From the NCBI RefSeq assembly GCF_039530285.1, contig NZ_BAAAOK010000011.1, forward strand, positions 1 to 64,000: a stretch of 64,000 nt of DNA. Reading direction: 5' to 3'. The stretch is from Actinomadura_C alba. Its GTDB lineage: Bacteria; Actinomycetota; Actinomycetes; Streptosporangiales; Streptosporangiaceae. The position numbers and the translations under genes were made by a program. This document shows, one piece after another, positions 52,764-60,726 of this stretch. The notes under the pieces were generated by a model. It was not told the DNA's origin and made no database searches. It saw nothing but the letters and a program-made list of their open reading frames with translations. Numbering within the stretch: the stretch's first letter is position 1; each line of letters starts with the position of its first letter.

Positions 52764-53684
52764 TCACGAACTGTCCTCCGGCACTTTGACTCCCCCAATC
52801 ACTAGATCTTCACGCAGTCGCGCCGCGAACTCAGGCGTGGCCTCCACGAGCGGCGGGCGCAGCGGCCCGCCGGGCCGGCCAAGCAGGTTCAGCGCCGCCT
52901 TGACAGCGATGGCGCCCTGCGTACGGGTCATGATGGCGGTGACGACGGGCAGCAGCCGTCGATGAATGGCGATGGCGCGGCCCACATCACCGGCACGATA
53001 TGCGTCGATCATCTCATGAAGGTCGGCACCGACGACATGCCCGACCACACTGATCATCCCTGCGGCGCCCATCGACAGCCAGGCCAGGTTGAGGGCGTCG
53101 TCACCCGAGTAGAAGACCAGGTCGGTGCGGGCCATGACCTGGGAGCCGCCGAACAGATCGCCCTTGGCGTCCTTGACGGCGACGATCCGGGGGTGTTCGG
53201 CCAGCCGGACCAGGGTCTCGGTCTCGATGGGGACCCCGGTACGGCCGGGAATGTCGTAGAGCACGTTCGGCAGCCCGGTGGCGTCGGCGACCGCGGTGAA
53301 GTGCCGCAGCAGCCCCTCCTGCGGCGGCTTGTTGTAGTAGGGCGCCACGACCAGCAGGCCGTGTGCGCCGGCGCGTTCGGCCTGCCGGGCCAGCTCGACG
53401 CTGTGCGCGGTGTCGTTGGTGCCCGCCCCGGCGATCACCGTGGCGCGGTCGCCCACCGCCGAGACGACGGTCTCGATCAGCTGTCGTTTCTCGGCGTCGC
53501 TCGTCGTCGGCGACTCTCCCGTGGTGCCGCTGAGGACGAGGCCGTCGTGGCGCTGCTCGTCGACCAGATGGGCCGCGAGGCGCTCGGCCCCGTCATAGTC
53601 GACGGCGCCGTCCACGGTCATCGGAGTGACCATCGCGGTCAGCATCCGGCCGAACGGCGCGTCGCTCGTTGTGCTGGGTCCCAT
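52764..53684 (-). CDS. dapA: 4-hydroxy-tetrahydrodipicolinate synthase
   Basis: The 306-residue aldolase makes the first committed intermediate of the lysine/DAP pathway. The Schiff-base lysine is in IVAVKDAKGD, the catalytic tyrosine in VVAPYYNKPPQEG, and the pyruvate-binding pair in LSGTTGESPT. It acts upstream of DapF, encoded 36 kb away in this window. A long stem-loop lies in its leader. Confidence 0.95.
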   Translation of the reverse strand: MGPSTTSDAPFGRMLTAMVTPMTVDGAVDYDGAERLAAHLVDEQRHDGLVLSGTTGESPTTSDAEKRQLIETVVSAVGDRATVIAGAGTNDTAHSVELARQAERAGAHGLLVVAPYYNKPPQEGLLRHFTAVADATGLPNVLYDIPGRTGVPIETETLVRLAEHPRIVAVKDAKGDLFGGSQVMARTDLVFYSGDDALNLAWLSMGAAGMISVVGHVVGADLHEMIDAYRAGDVGRAIAIHRRLLPVVTAIMTRTQGAIAVKAALNLLGRPGGPLRPPLVEATPEFAARLREDLVIGGVKVPEDSS

Positions 53685-53770
53685 GAACCGAACGGTACCG
53701 GTCCCGCCGCTTGACGGGGACCTCGGGCACCGGGTCTCGTCCGCCCCACCTGATCTTCGCGGACAGGGAA

Positions 53771-53819
53771 AGACGCCGCCGGCGATCACGCTCGGGGGTA
53801 CGCACCACCGGCGGCGTCT
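53771..53819 (-). repeat. 12-bp perfect inverted repeat in the dapA leader
   Basis: AGACGCCGCCGG and CCGGCGGCGTCT enclose a 25-nt spacer. It lies 87-135 bp upstream of the dapA start. It could be a terminator for the small gene upstream, or a folded leader affecting dapA. It does not look like a lysine riboswitch. Confidence 0.5.
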
Positions 53820-53865
53820 ACTCCGTTATCGTCACAGGCAAATCCCGCGTTACGGGCATAATTGC

Positions 53866-53900
53866 GGGGACTTTTCCCGGGGGTCTCCCCCGCGGTCCCC
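53866..53900 (-). terminator. Nested hairpins after the small hypothetical gene
   Basis: GGGGAC and GTCCCC (53866-53871, 53895-53900) enclose an inner CGGGGG-TCT-CCCCCG hairpin (53878-53892). It lies directly after the stop codon of the leftward small gene. Confidence 0.4.
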
Positions 53901-53907
53901 TACTGGG

Positions 53908-54117
53908 CTAGCCGAGATCCTCCCGGCGGTGCTGTGCGGCGGCGAGTTCCCTGAGCCTGGCGCGCAGTTCCTCGACGTTCACGGTCCGTACGAGCTCGTT
54001 GCCGCGAACCGCCCACCAGTTCCCGGAACCGCCACGCCCGATCCGCCAGCCGGCGAATTCGGTCGTCAGCTCCGTGAGCCGGTGAGTCACCTGCTGCGCA
54101 GTGTGCTCCATACTCAT
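53908..54117 (-). CDS. Small hypothetical protein
   Basis: The 69-residue protein has an N-terminal helix (TAQQVTHRLTELTTEFAGWR), a central GGSGNWWAVRGNELVRT and a C-terminal helix (VEELRARLRELAAAQHR). The pattern resembles the short WRI...GRWWA proteins seen near XRE/DUF397 genes elsewhere in this window, suggesting a shared family. An internal ATG at 54111 is an alternative start. Confidence 0.55.
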   Translation of the reverse strand: MSMEHTAQQVTHRLTELTTEFAGWRIGRGGSGNWWAVRGNELVRTVNVEELRARLRELAAAQHRREDLG

Positions 54118-54314
54118 CGACCTCGCTCCCCACAGGCCCTTGGAAGGGCTGCGACTACCGCGTCACGACCCGATGTTTACCCGTCTGCCACCCTGATGCA
54201 ACAAGGCATCTGACCTGGGGGAACAAGGGAATCGGAACGTTACAACGGGGGTGGCGAAGCAGCCAAATTGTCCTTACCTATGCGAACTGTTCTCGCATGG
54301 TCGGTCACACACGG

Positions 54315-55418
54315 CTATTCATTCAGCCAATCCGCCTGGTAACGGGCCCAATCGGCGGTGCTGGTCGTCCACTCCGCGTAGACGCCGACGCCGTACGGTT
54401 TGGCCGGCGGGCGGTCCAGGGCGTCGACCCCGCGCCGCACTCCTCTGAGCGCGCCGTCGAGGTCCTCGGCCCAGTCCATGAGCGGACGGTAGGTCGGCAC
54501 GCCCATGAAGACGGTGACCCGGTCGCCGATCAGCCGCAGTGTGCGCTCGGTGTGCCAGGCGAAGTGCCGGCCCACCAGCGACCTGGTGGGCAGCGACACG
54601 TCATAGGTCATGATCGCCACTTGGTCGACCCGGTCGGCGACCCTGCGCAGGAACGCCTCGGTGGGACGGGGCGGGTAGTGGACGGCGCCGTTGCGCGGGA
54701 TCAGCGCCCGGTAAACGGGCTCGACCGCGTCGACGAGGGTGAGCTGCTCCAGCGCGACCGACAGCACCCGCCCGCGTTCACGGGTGAGCGCCCGGGTGTC
54801 ATCGAGCAGCCGGACGAACGCCTCGTCGTCGGGATAGATCGGCTCGATGTCGTAGTGGATGCCGTCGAAGCCGAGGTCGAGCATGGCCCGGTCGGTATCG
54901 AGGATGTTCCGCCGGACCTCCGGCCGGTCGATGTCGAGGAGTCCGTAATCGTCCATCACCCTGATCTGCCCGAGGTAGGCCTGGGAGCGCACGCCGGGAG
55001 CGAGCCTGCGCATCGCCTCGATGAGGTCGCGCGCGTTGGCGTACTTGGCGGGCGGTACGGTGCCGTCGGGCTCGAACGGGCCGGCGTGGAAGTACACATC
55101 CGTGATCCGGTTCCGGCGCACGATGTCGGCGAGGGCACGGTACTCCGCCTCGGTGTGCGTTTCACCGACCCACTGGTGGCGGGCCCACAGCGCGTTCGCC
55201 TCGGTGCCGCCGGAGACGGGCTCATGCTGCCACCACACCCACGTGTGCGCGAGAAAGATCGCCACCAGGCCCACGACGTACGCGCACGCCCAGGCCGTCA
55301 CGCCCAGCAGGCGCAGCGGCCACCCGCGCCGCCGGCGCGCCGTGTCCCGTCCCCGTGCGTTCCCCTTAGCGGCGTCGTCCTCGCCGTCCCGCACGTGGCC
55401 CCCGCTGTCGATTCCCAT
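54315..55418 (-). CDS. Membrane-anchored GH18-like hydrolase fold protein
   Basis: The 367-residue protein has a basic cytoplasmic N-terminus and one transmembrane helix (VTAWACAYVVGLVAIFLAHT), with the rest outside. The TIM-barrel part resembles GH18/chitinase-like proteins: the strand FDGIHYDIEPIYPDDEAF corresponds to the DGxDxDxE motif, with His/Tyr/Ile in place of some residues and Glu kept as possible catalytic acid. QVAIMTYDVSLPT corresponds to the usual substrate-assist Tyr motif. Substrate is unknown; the altered motif leaves activity uncertain. Confidence 0.68.
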   Translation of the reverse strand: MGIDSGGHVRDGEDDAAKGNARGRDTARRRRGWPLRLLGVTAWACAYVVGLVAIFLAHTWVWWQHEPVSGGTEANALWARHQWVGETHTEAEYRALADIVRRNRITDVYFHAGPFEPDGTVPPAKYANARDLIEAMRRLAPGVRSQAYLGQIRVMDDYGLLDIDRPEVRRNILDTDRAMLDLGFDGIHYDIEPIYPDDEAFVRLLDDTRALTRERGRVLSVALEQLTLVDAVEPVYRALIPRNGAVHYPPRPTEAFLRRVADRVDQVAIMTYDVSLPTRSLVGRHFAWHTERTLRLIGDRVTVFMGVPTYRPLMDWAEDLDGALRGVRRGVDALDRPPAKPYGVGVYAEWTTSTADWARYQADWLNE

Positions 55419-55619
55419 ATGCGCACATACCGTACGCCCCACGGCGTCGAGTCCGCGGTCGCGCGGGCGAAGGCTGCCGCCGGCGAGCAGGACGTGCAGG
55501 TCGTCGGTGGTGCCGATGGGGTGAAGTGAGAGCGCGGGCAGGCCGTCGGCGCCTACGGCGTCAGGACGGACCAGAACAACGGCATGTCAGCCGGCACTCC
55601 CACTCCCTGACCCGGGGCC

Positions 55620-56645
55620 TCAGAACACCGGGATGATGTCCTCGGGGTCGATGACGTCGACCTTGACGCCGTCGATGTCGAGTTCGGGAATGGCCGGGAA
55701 CTCGATGCCCCACCGCTCGACGATCGTCCGGACTCGCGCCATGGCGACCTGCCAGTTCTCCGCCTGCTCGTCGAACGACAGCACGCCGAGGCCGGCCTCG
55801 CGGGCGTGGCTCATCAGCACGCGGTGGTTGGCCATGAAGTAGGGCGGCAGATCCCAGAAGCCCTCAGGGGGCTCCCAGAGGATCATCGACAGGAAGACGA
55901 AGCCCGCCCTGAGCTGCCTGGTGATCTGGGACTTGACGTCCTCGGTGAGCCCGGGCCACTCGTTCTCCAGGATGGTCATGCAGATCTGCAGGTGCCGCGA
56001 CTCGTCCCGCCCGATCCGCTGGAACATCTCCTGGAACACGGGGTGCCGCGCGCCCGAGGCCATGCCGCGGAACAGCGTCGAGGCGGCCATCTCGCCCATC
56101 ATGAAACTCGTGAAGAGCACAGCGAGGGAGTACTTCCCGAGCGAGTTGGAGTACCCGTTCCAGTAGCGCCCGCCATTGTGATAGAGCCAGCCGATGTTGT
56201 TGTGGGCCGCCTTCTCGAGCGTCGTGACGGGTTCCCAGTCGAGCGGACCGCCGGGCCACAGTTTCGCGATGGTGCGCTGGCAGCACTCCTCGTGGTTCAT
56301 CTCGTCGCGGGTGATCGAGAAGAAGCACTTGCGGACCGGATCCTCTTCGTGCTGCTCGAACGCGTGGATCGTGGCCCGGGCGAAGACCGCCGGGCCCGAC
56401 GCGTCGAAGTTGGCGAGCACCGAGAACCAGTACATGATCCCGAGCCGCTGTTCGACCGTGAAGTCGTCCGGGTCTATGCCGTCCCAGGGCAGGTCGGAGG
56501 GGTTCCACACCATCCGCTTGGACTTCTCGTAGATCGCGGCGAGCTTCTCCGTCTCGACCCGCCACTCCATCGGATAGATGTTCGGCCGCGGGATCTCGGG
56601 AGCGGGCCAGAACCCACCCTCAGGGACGGTCAGCCTGTCGTCCAC
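55620..56645 (-). CDS. Di-iron carboxylate (ferritin-like, R2/MMO-type) protein
   Basis: The 341-residue helical protein has two E-x-x-H motifs typical of di-iron oxidases, E115/H118 in TRDEMNHEECC and E215/H218 in GRDESRHLQ, separated by 100 residues. E185 (MMGEMAAS) and D81 or E97 are candidates for the remaining ligands. The length and spacing fit R2-like or N-oxygenase-like enzymes better than ferritins. GTG at 56645 is chosen for its GGAG site; a GTG at 56714 would add 23 residues. It overlaps the upstream exporter gene by 26 bp, so the two are likely co-expressed. The reaction is unknown. Confidence 0.72.
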   Translation of the reverse strand: MDDRLTVPEGGFWPAPEIPRPNIYPMEWRVETEKLAAIYEKSKRMVWNPSDLPWDGIDPDDFTVEQRLGIMYWFSVLANFDASGPAVFARATIHAFEQHEEDPVRKCFFSITRDEMNHEECCQRTIAKLWPGGPLDWEPVTTLEKAAHNNIGWLYHNGGRYWNGYSNSLGKYSLAVLFTSFMMGEMAASTLFRGMASGARHPVFQEMFQRIGRDESRHLQICMTILENEWPGLTEDVKSQITRQLRAGFVFLSMILWEPPEGFWDLPPYFMANHRVLMSHAREAGLGVLSFDEQAENWQVAMARVRTIVERWGIEFPAIPELDIDGVKVDVIDPEDIIPVF

Positions 56646-57660
56646 GTGCTGCTCCTGTCCGTTCTCCTCCGCGTACGGCTCCTGGCCCGGCACGACGATG
56701 TGACACCTCAGCACCTATCGTGCGCTCTGGCGTCACATCCCGCAAGGGCGGCGCGGATCTCGCTCGCTGGGTCCAGGCCACGCAGACGAGCACCGCGATC
56801 GCGGCGAGCCAGGTGCCGGCGTCGACGTGCTCGCCGAGCAGCATCGCCGACCACGCGAGGGTGAGCACCGGCTGCGCAAGCTGGACCTGGCTGGCCCGGG
56901 CGATGCCGGCCCGCGCCAGCCCCGCGTACCACGCGAAGAAACCGAGGAACATCGAGACGAGCGAGACGTAGCCGAAGCCGACCAGCGCCCTGCCGGTCCA
57001 CTGCGGAGAGCCGGCGAGCAGCAGCCATCCGGTGGCCGGAAGGGTCACGGGCCCGGTGAGCACGAGCGCCCAGCAGATGACCCGCCAGCCCGGCATGTCC
57101 CGGGCCAGGCGGCCCCCCTCGGCATAGCCCATGGCCCCGGCCAGCAGGGCGCCGAACAACAGGAGGTCGGCCGGGGAGAAGCCGCCGGCGCCGTGACTCA
57201 GCCCGAACAGGCTGACGCAGAGCGCACCGGCCGCCGTCGCCGCCCAGAAGGCCGGTGACGGGCGTTCACCCGCGCGAATCGTCGCGAGCACCGCGGTGGC
57301 CGCCGGCAGCAGACCGATGATCACTGCGGCGTGCGAGGAGGACGCGCCGTGATCGAGGGCCAGCGTGGACAGCAGCGGGAAGCCGAAGACGACACCGAGA
57401 CCGACGGCCGCCAGCGCCGGCCACTGGTCCCGGCGGGGACGCGCAGCACGCGCGATCCCGAGCGCGACGGCGGCGAACAGCGTCGCGACCGCCGCCCGCC
57501 CGACGCCGATGAGGTACGGGTCGAGCCCGTCGAGGGCCAGGACCGTACCGGGAAAGCTGAACGAGAAGGCGAGCACGCCGAGCCCGGCGAGGCCAAGCCC
57601 CGCGCCCCGGCGTGGGAGCGCTATCGATCGACCGGCAGTAGCGCTACTATCAATCCTCAT
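56620..57660 (-). CDS. EamA/DMT-family transporter
   Basis: The 346-residue membrane protein has about ten hydrophobic helices in two EamA halves (first half near FSFPGTVLALDGLDPYLIGV, second near GYVSLVSMFLGFFAWYAGLA). Family members export amino acids, amines or other small metabolites. The C-terminus after residue 305 is Arg/Ala-rich and extends into the next gene. Its start codon overlaps that of the divergent MocR regulator in CATG, so both are probably leaderless and co-regulated. Confidence 0.87.
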   Translation of the reverse strand: MRIDSSATAGRSIALPRRGAGLGLAGLGVLAFSFSFPGTVLALDGLDPYLIGVGRAAVATLFAAVALGIARAARPRRDQWPALAAVGLGVVFGFPLLSTLALDHGASSSHAAVIIGLLPAATAVLATIRAGERPSPAFWAATAAGALCVSLFGLSHGAGGFSPADLLLFGALLAGAMGYAEGGRLARDMPGWRVICWALVLTGPVTLPATGWLLLAGSPQWTGRALVGFGYVSLVSMFLGFFAWYAGLARAGIARASQVQLAQPVLTLAWSAMLLGEHVDAGTWLAAIAVLVCVAWTQRARSAPPLRDVTPERTIGAEVSHRRAGPGAVRGGERTGAARGRQADRP

Positions 57661-57671
57661 GCAGGAGGATA
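57645..57671. promoter_or_regulatory. Overlapping divergent promoters for the EamA and MocR genes
   Basis: On the + strand TACTAT (57645-57650) ends 8 bases before the MocR ATG. On the - strand TATCCT (57666-57671) ends 5 bases before the EamA ATG. Both positions suit -10 boxes of leaderless transcripts. CTACTATC...TCCTC and GAGGATAGCAG form an imperfect inverted repeat over both starts, a likely MocR site. Confidence 0.5.
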
Positions 57672-59059
57672 GCAGTATCGCCTCTCTTGCCGGTCGGCTG
57701 CGCAGCCAGATCACGGGCCTGCGGCCGGGCGAGCGGCTGCCGTCCAGCCGCGAGTTGATGGAGCGGCACCGGGTCAGCCCGGTCACTGTGTCGCGTGCGC
57801 TCGGCCTGCTCGCCGCCGAAGGCCTGGTCGTCACTCGTCCGGGCAGTGGCACCTACGTCGCCGACCGCGCGCCGGCGGCGGCCGGTCCGGCACCGGACTT
57901 CGACTGGCAGTCGGTGGCCCTCGGCGACCGCGCGGTCGACGTGAGCGGCGTCCGGGCCCTGTTGACCCCGGCTCCTGAGGGCACCGTGCCGCTGAGCGGC
58001 GGTTACCTGCACCCGTCGCTGCAACCGCTGCGGGCCCTCGCCACGGCGGCGGCGCGCGCGGCACGGCGCCCGGACGCCTGGGGACGCCCCCCGCTCGGCG
58101 GGGTGCCCGGACTGCGGGCGTGGTTCGCCCGGAGCATCGGCGGCGGCATCTCGCCGTCCGACGTGCTGATCAGCGGCGGCGGCCAGGACGCCCTGACGAC
58201 CGTTCTGCGGGCCCTGCTGCCGCCGGGCGCGCCGCTGCTCGTCGAGTCGCCCACCTATCTGGGCGCGCTCGCCGCGGCGCGCGCCGCCGGGCTGCATCCG
58301 GTACCGGTCCCGATGGACGGCGACGGCGTCCGGCCCGGCCTGCTCGCCGAGACCTTCGCCATGACCGGGTCGCGGGTGTTCTACTGCCAGCCGACGTTCC
58401 ACAACCCGACCGGCGCGGTGTTGCCGGCCGAGCGCCGCGAGCAGGTGCTCGCCGTGGCCCGCGCCGCCGGCGCTTTCGTGATCGAGGACGACTTCGCCCG
58501 CCACCTGGCGATCGATCCGGCGCCCGCCCCGCTGATCGCGCGGGACCAGGACGGCCGAGTCGTGCACGTCGCCTCGCTCACCAAGGGCACCGCGCCGAGC
58601 CTGCGGATCGCGGCGGTGGTCGCACGTGGCCCGGTGGCCGAGCGGATCCGCGGCACGCAGATGGTCGACGCCTTCTTCCCGGCCCGGCCGCTCCAGGAGA
58701 CGGCGCTGGAACTGCTGACCTCACCGGGCTGGCCACGCCACCTCAAGCTCGTACGCGACGCGCTGCGCCGCAGGCGCGACGCGCTGCTCGCCGCGCTCGC
58801 CCGCGAACTGCCGGACACACCGGTCAACCGGCCGGCCGGCGGAGCGCACCTGTGGGCCGGGTTGCCGGCCGGAGTCGACGACGTCGCACTGACCGAGGCG
58901 GCCCTGCGCGCCGGCGTGCTGGTGAGCGCGGGCCGGCCGTTCTATCCCGCCGAGCCGCCGGGTCCGCGCCTGCGGATCACCTACAGCGCGGCCGCCGGCG
59001 AGGACGAGCTCGCCGAGGGCGTACGTAGGCTCGCTCAGGCGTTGGCGAAGATCGTGTAG
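57659..59059 (+). CDS. MocR-type GntR regulator with aminotransferase-like domain
   Basis: The 466-residue protein has an N-terminal GntR winged helix (ERLPSSRELMERHRVSPVTV, then LAAEGLVVTRPGSGTYV). A fold-type-I aminotransferase domain follows, with FYCQPTFHNPTGAVLP, the PLP-ring Asp region IEDDFARHL and the Schiff-base lysine in ASLTKGTAPSLRIA. MocR proteins use PLP and an amino ligand to switch transcription. It faces the EamA transporter, so it likely senses an amine or amino acid and controls export. Confidence 0.92.
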   Translation: MQEDSSIASLAGRLRSQITGLRPGERLPSSRELMERHRVSPVTVSRALGLLAAEGLVVTRPGSGTYVADRAPAAAGPAPDFDWQSVALGDRAVDVSGVRALLTPAPEGTVPLSGGYLHPSLQPLRALATAAARAARRPDAWGRPPLGGVPGLRAWFARSIGGGISPSDVLISGGGQDALTTVLRALLPPGAPLLVESPTYLGALAAARAAGLHPVPVPMDGDGVRPGLLAETFAMTGSRVFYCQPTFHNPTGAVLPAERREQVLAVARAAGAFVIEDDFARHLAIDPAPAPLIARDQDGRVVHVASLTKGTAPSLRIAAVVARGPVAERIRGTQMVDAFFPARPLQETALELLTSPGWPRHLKLVRDALRRRRDALLAALARELPDTPVNRPAGGAHLWAGLPAGVDDVALTEAALRAGVLVSAGRPFYPAEPPGPRLRITYSAAAGEDELAEGVRRLAQALAKIV

Positions 59060-59349
59060 TGGCTCACCACGAGCTCGCGGTCCACCAGGAACCGGTCGTC
59101 CTCGGGATAGAACACCGCTCTCTGCGGGTCCTCGCCCGCGAACTCCCGGACGGCGTCCCAGGAGTCCCAGAACGACACCAGACAGAACTCGGTGTCGTCC
59201 CCCAGGTCGCGGCGGGTCAGGCGCACTCCGCGGTTGCCCTCGACGGCGAGGTAGCCGACCAGCCCGGTCGCGCGCAGGTACGTCTCGTAGGCGTCGGCGT
59301 CCGACCGCCGGGTCCGGCCGCGCCAGATCCGCATGAGGCTCGCTGTCAT
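59035..59349 (-). CDS. Antibiotic biosynthesis monooxygenase (ABM)-domain protein
   Basis: The 104-residue protein has the ferredoxin-like ABM fold pattern: the strand LMRIWRGRTRRSDADAYETY, VEGNRGVRLTRRD, and FCLVSFWDSWDAVREFAGED with the conserved W-S/D block. Members act on small aromatic substrates or serve as heme/quinol enzymes; the substrate is unknown. GTG 59355 is an alternative start. It converges with MocR (25-bp overlap of ends) and diverges from a CGNR regulator that probably controls it. Confidence 0.75.
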   Translation of the reverse strand: MTASLMRIWRGRTRRSDADAYETYLRATGLVGYLAVEGNRGVRLTRRDLGDDTEFCLVSFWDSWDAVREFAGEDPQRAVFYPEDDRFLVDRELVVSHYTIFANA

Positions 59350-59393
59350 GATCACACCTGTTTCCCGCGTCCATGCTTCACACGCACACCCAG

Positions 59394-59462
59394 CAACACC
59401 GGCTTAGAGACTATGCCGGTGTCGTTGGTCATGCAACCGGTCAAGACTCTATGCTGGTGTTG
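59394..59462. promoter_or_regulatory. Operator cluster between the ABM and CGNR genes
   Basis: ACACCGGC (59396-59403) and GCCGGTGT (59415-59422) form a perfect inverted repeat, and a related GCTGGTGT follows at 59453. The context CTATGCCGGTGTCG/CTATGCTGGTGTTG is a direct repeat with 38-bp spacing. It fits multiple binding of the adjacent CGNR regulator. Confidence 0.5.
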
Positions 59463-59473
59463 ATTTCGGAGGG

Positions 59474-60064
59474 ATGATGACCGACGCCGCTCTGCTGCTG
59501 CGGGACTTCGTCAACACCGTCGATCTCGAGCGCGAGGTGGACGAGTTCGCCACCCCCGCCGGGCTCACCGGCTGGCTGGCGGAGCGCGGGTTGCTGGCCG
59601 ACGCCGCCCCGCAGGGCACCAGCGCCGACCCGCGGCCCGCCACCGCCGAGGCCGTGGCCGACGCGGACGATCTCGCCGTCGCGATCGCCCTGCGCAAGGG
59701 CCTGCGCGCGGCGATGCTCGCACACCACGGCGGCGACGCCCCGGCCCTCCCGCCCGAGCTGCCGGGTTCACTGGCCCGCCTGCCCCTCCATGTGTCGCTG
59801 ACCGGCTCCCGGCCCGCCCTGGTCCCCGCCTTGGACGGCGTGGCGGCCGGTCTGGGCCGGATCGCCGCCGCCATCGTCGACAGCGCGGCAGAGGGCACCT
59901 GGCAACGGCTGAAGGCCTGCCAGGAGGACACGTGCCGGTGGGCGTTCCTGGACACCTCGAAGAACCGGTCGCGGGCATGGTGCTCGATGCGGGTGTGCGG
60001 CAACCGCACCAAAACCCGCGCCTACCGGGCCCGCAGGCGCTCCGACCCGGCCGGCGACCTCTAA
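59474..60064 (+). CDS. ABATE/CGNR zinc-finger transcriptional regulator
   Basis: The 196-residue protein has the ABATE ligand-binding N-domain (LLLRDFVNTVDLEREVDE) and a C-terminal CGNR zinc finger whose four cysteines lie in CQEDTCRWAFLDTSKN and CSMRVCGNRTK. AGGG precedes the ATG, and a second ATG follows directly. It diverges from the ABM monooxygenase with a repeat-rich operator between them. Confidence 0.9.
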   Translation: MMTDAALLLRDFVNTVDLEREVDEFATPAGLTGWLAERGLLADAAPQGTSADPRPATAEAVADADDLAVAIALRKGLRAAMLAHHGGDAPALPPELPGSLARLPLHVSLTGSRPALVPALDGVAAGLGRIAAAIVDSAAEGTWQRLKACQEDTCRWAFLDTSKNRSRAWCSMRVCGNRTKTRAYRARRRSDPAGDL

Positions 60065-60100
60065 CCTGGGGCTGACCCCGACGAGAGGATCCCGCACGAC

Positions 60101-60643
60101 ATGGCCGACGTGGGCGTACGCCCTGCCCGTCGCGAAGACGCCGCCGATATCGCGCTCGTCCAGGTACGGGCGTGGCTGGCGGGCTATCAGGAGATCCTGC
60201 CGACGGCAACGCTGGCGGAGGTGACCGGCCCCGAGGCGCTGGAGATGTGGCGGGAACGTTGGGCAGAGGCCGCCACCGCGCCGCCCAGCCCACGCCACCG
60301 GCTGCTCGTCTCCGTCGAGAAGGGCGAGGTGACGGGCTTCGCCGCACACGCCCCCGCCGAGGACCCCGACCACGACCCCGCGACGACCGCCGAGGTGCTC
60401 ACCCTGCTCGTCGATCCGGAACGCGGCCGGTCCGGCCACGGCAGCCGGCTGCTCGCCGCCACGGTCGACATGTTGCGCGAAGACGGCTTCACCACTCTCG
60501 TGACCTGGGTCTTCGAGGCCAACGAGTCGCTGCGCGGGTTCTTCGTCTCGGCCGGCTGGGCCCCTGACGGCGCGATGCGCATCCTCGACATGGGGGCTCC
60601 CGTGCCCATGATCCGCATGCACACGGACATCAGCGAGGAGTGA
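60101..60643 (+). CDS. GNAT-family N-acetyltransferase
   Basis: The 180-residue protein has the GNAT fold: the N-terminal strand VGVRPARREDAADIALVQ, acetyl-CoA P-loop RGRSGHGSRLL (Q/R-x-x-G-x-G/A pattern) and the C-terminal ANESLRGFFVSAGW. It has no indication of substrate. It follows the CGNR gene by 36 bp and may be co-transcribed. Confidence 0.88.
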   Translation: MADVGVRPARREDAADIALVQVRAWLAGYQEILPTATLAEVTGPEALEMWRERWAEAATAPPSPRHRLLVSVEKGEVTGFAAHAPAEDPDHDPATTAEVLTLLVDPERGRSGHGSRLLAATVDMLREDGFTTLVTWVFEANESLRGFFVSAGWAPDGAMRILDMGAPVPMIRMHTDISEE

Positions 60644-60726
60644 CGGGGCGGGCCGGTGAGGGGTGTTCGTGACCCACCGTTATGTTTGAGCCCTACTCAC
60701 CGAGAGCCCCGATCGCTGCCGCCAGG

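Noticed and set aside
53771..53819. dapA leader stem considered as a lysine riboswitch
   Set aside because: Only a single long hairpin is visible, without the multi-helix junction of that class.
53900..54133. Alternative 77-codon frame over the small hypothetical gene
   Set aside because: Its Arg/Thr-rich product lacks the GNWWAVRG core seen in the chosen frame.
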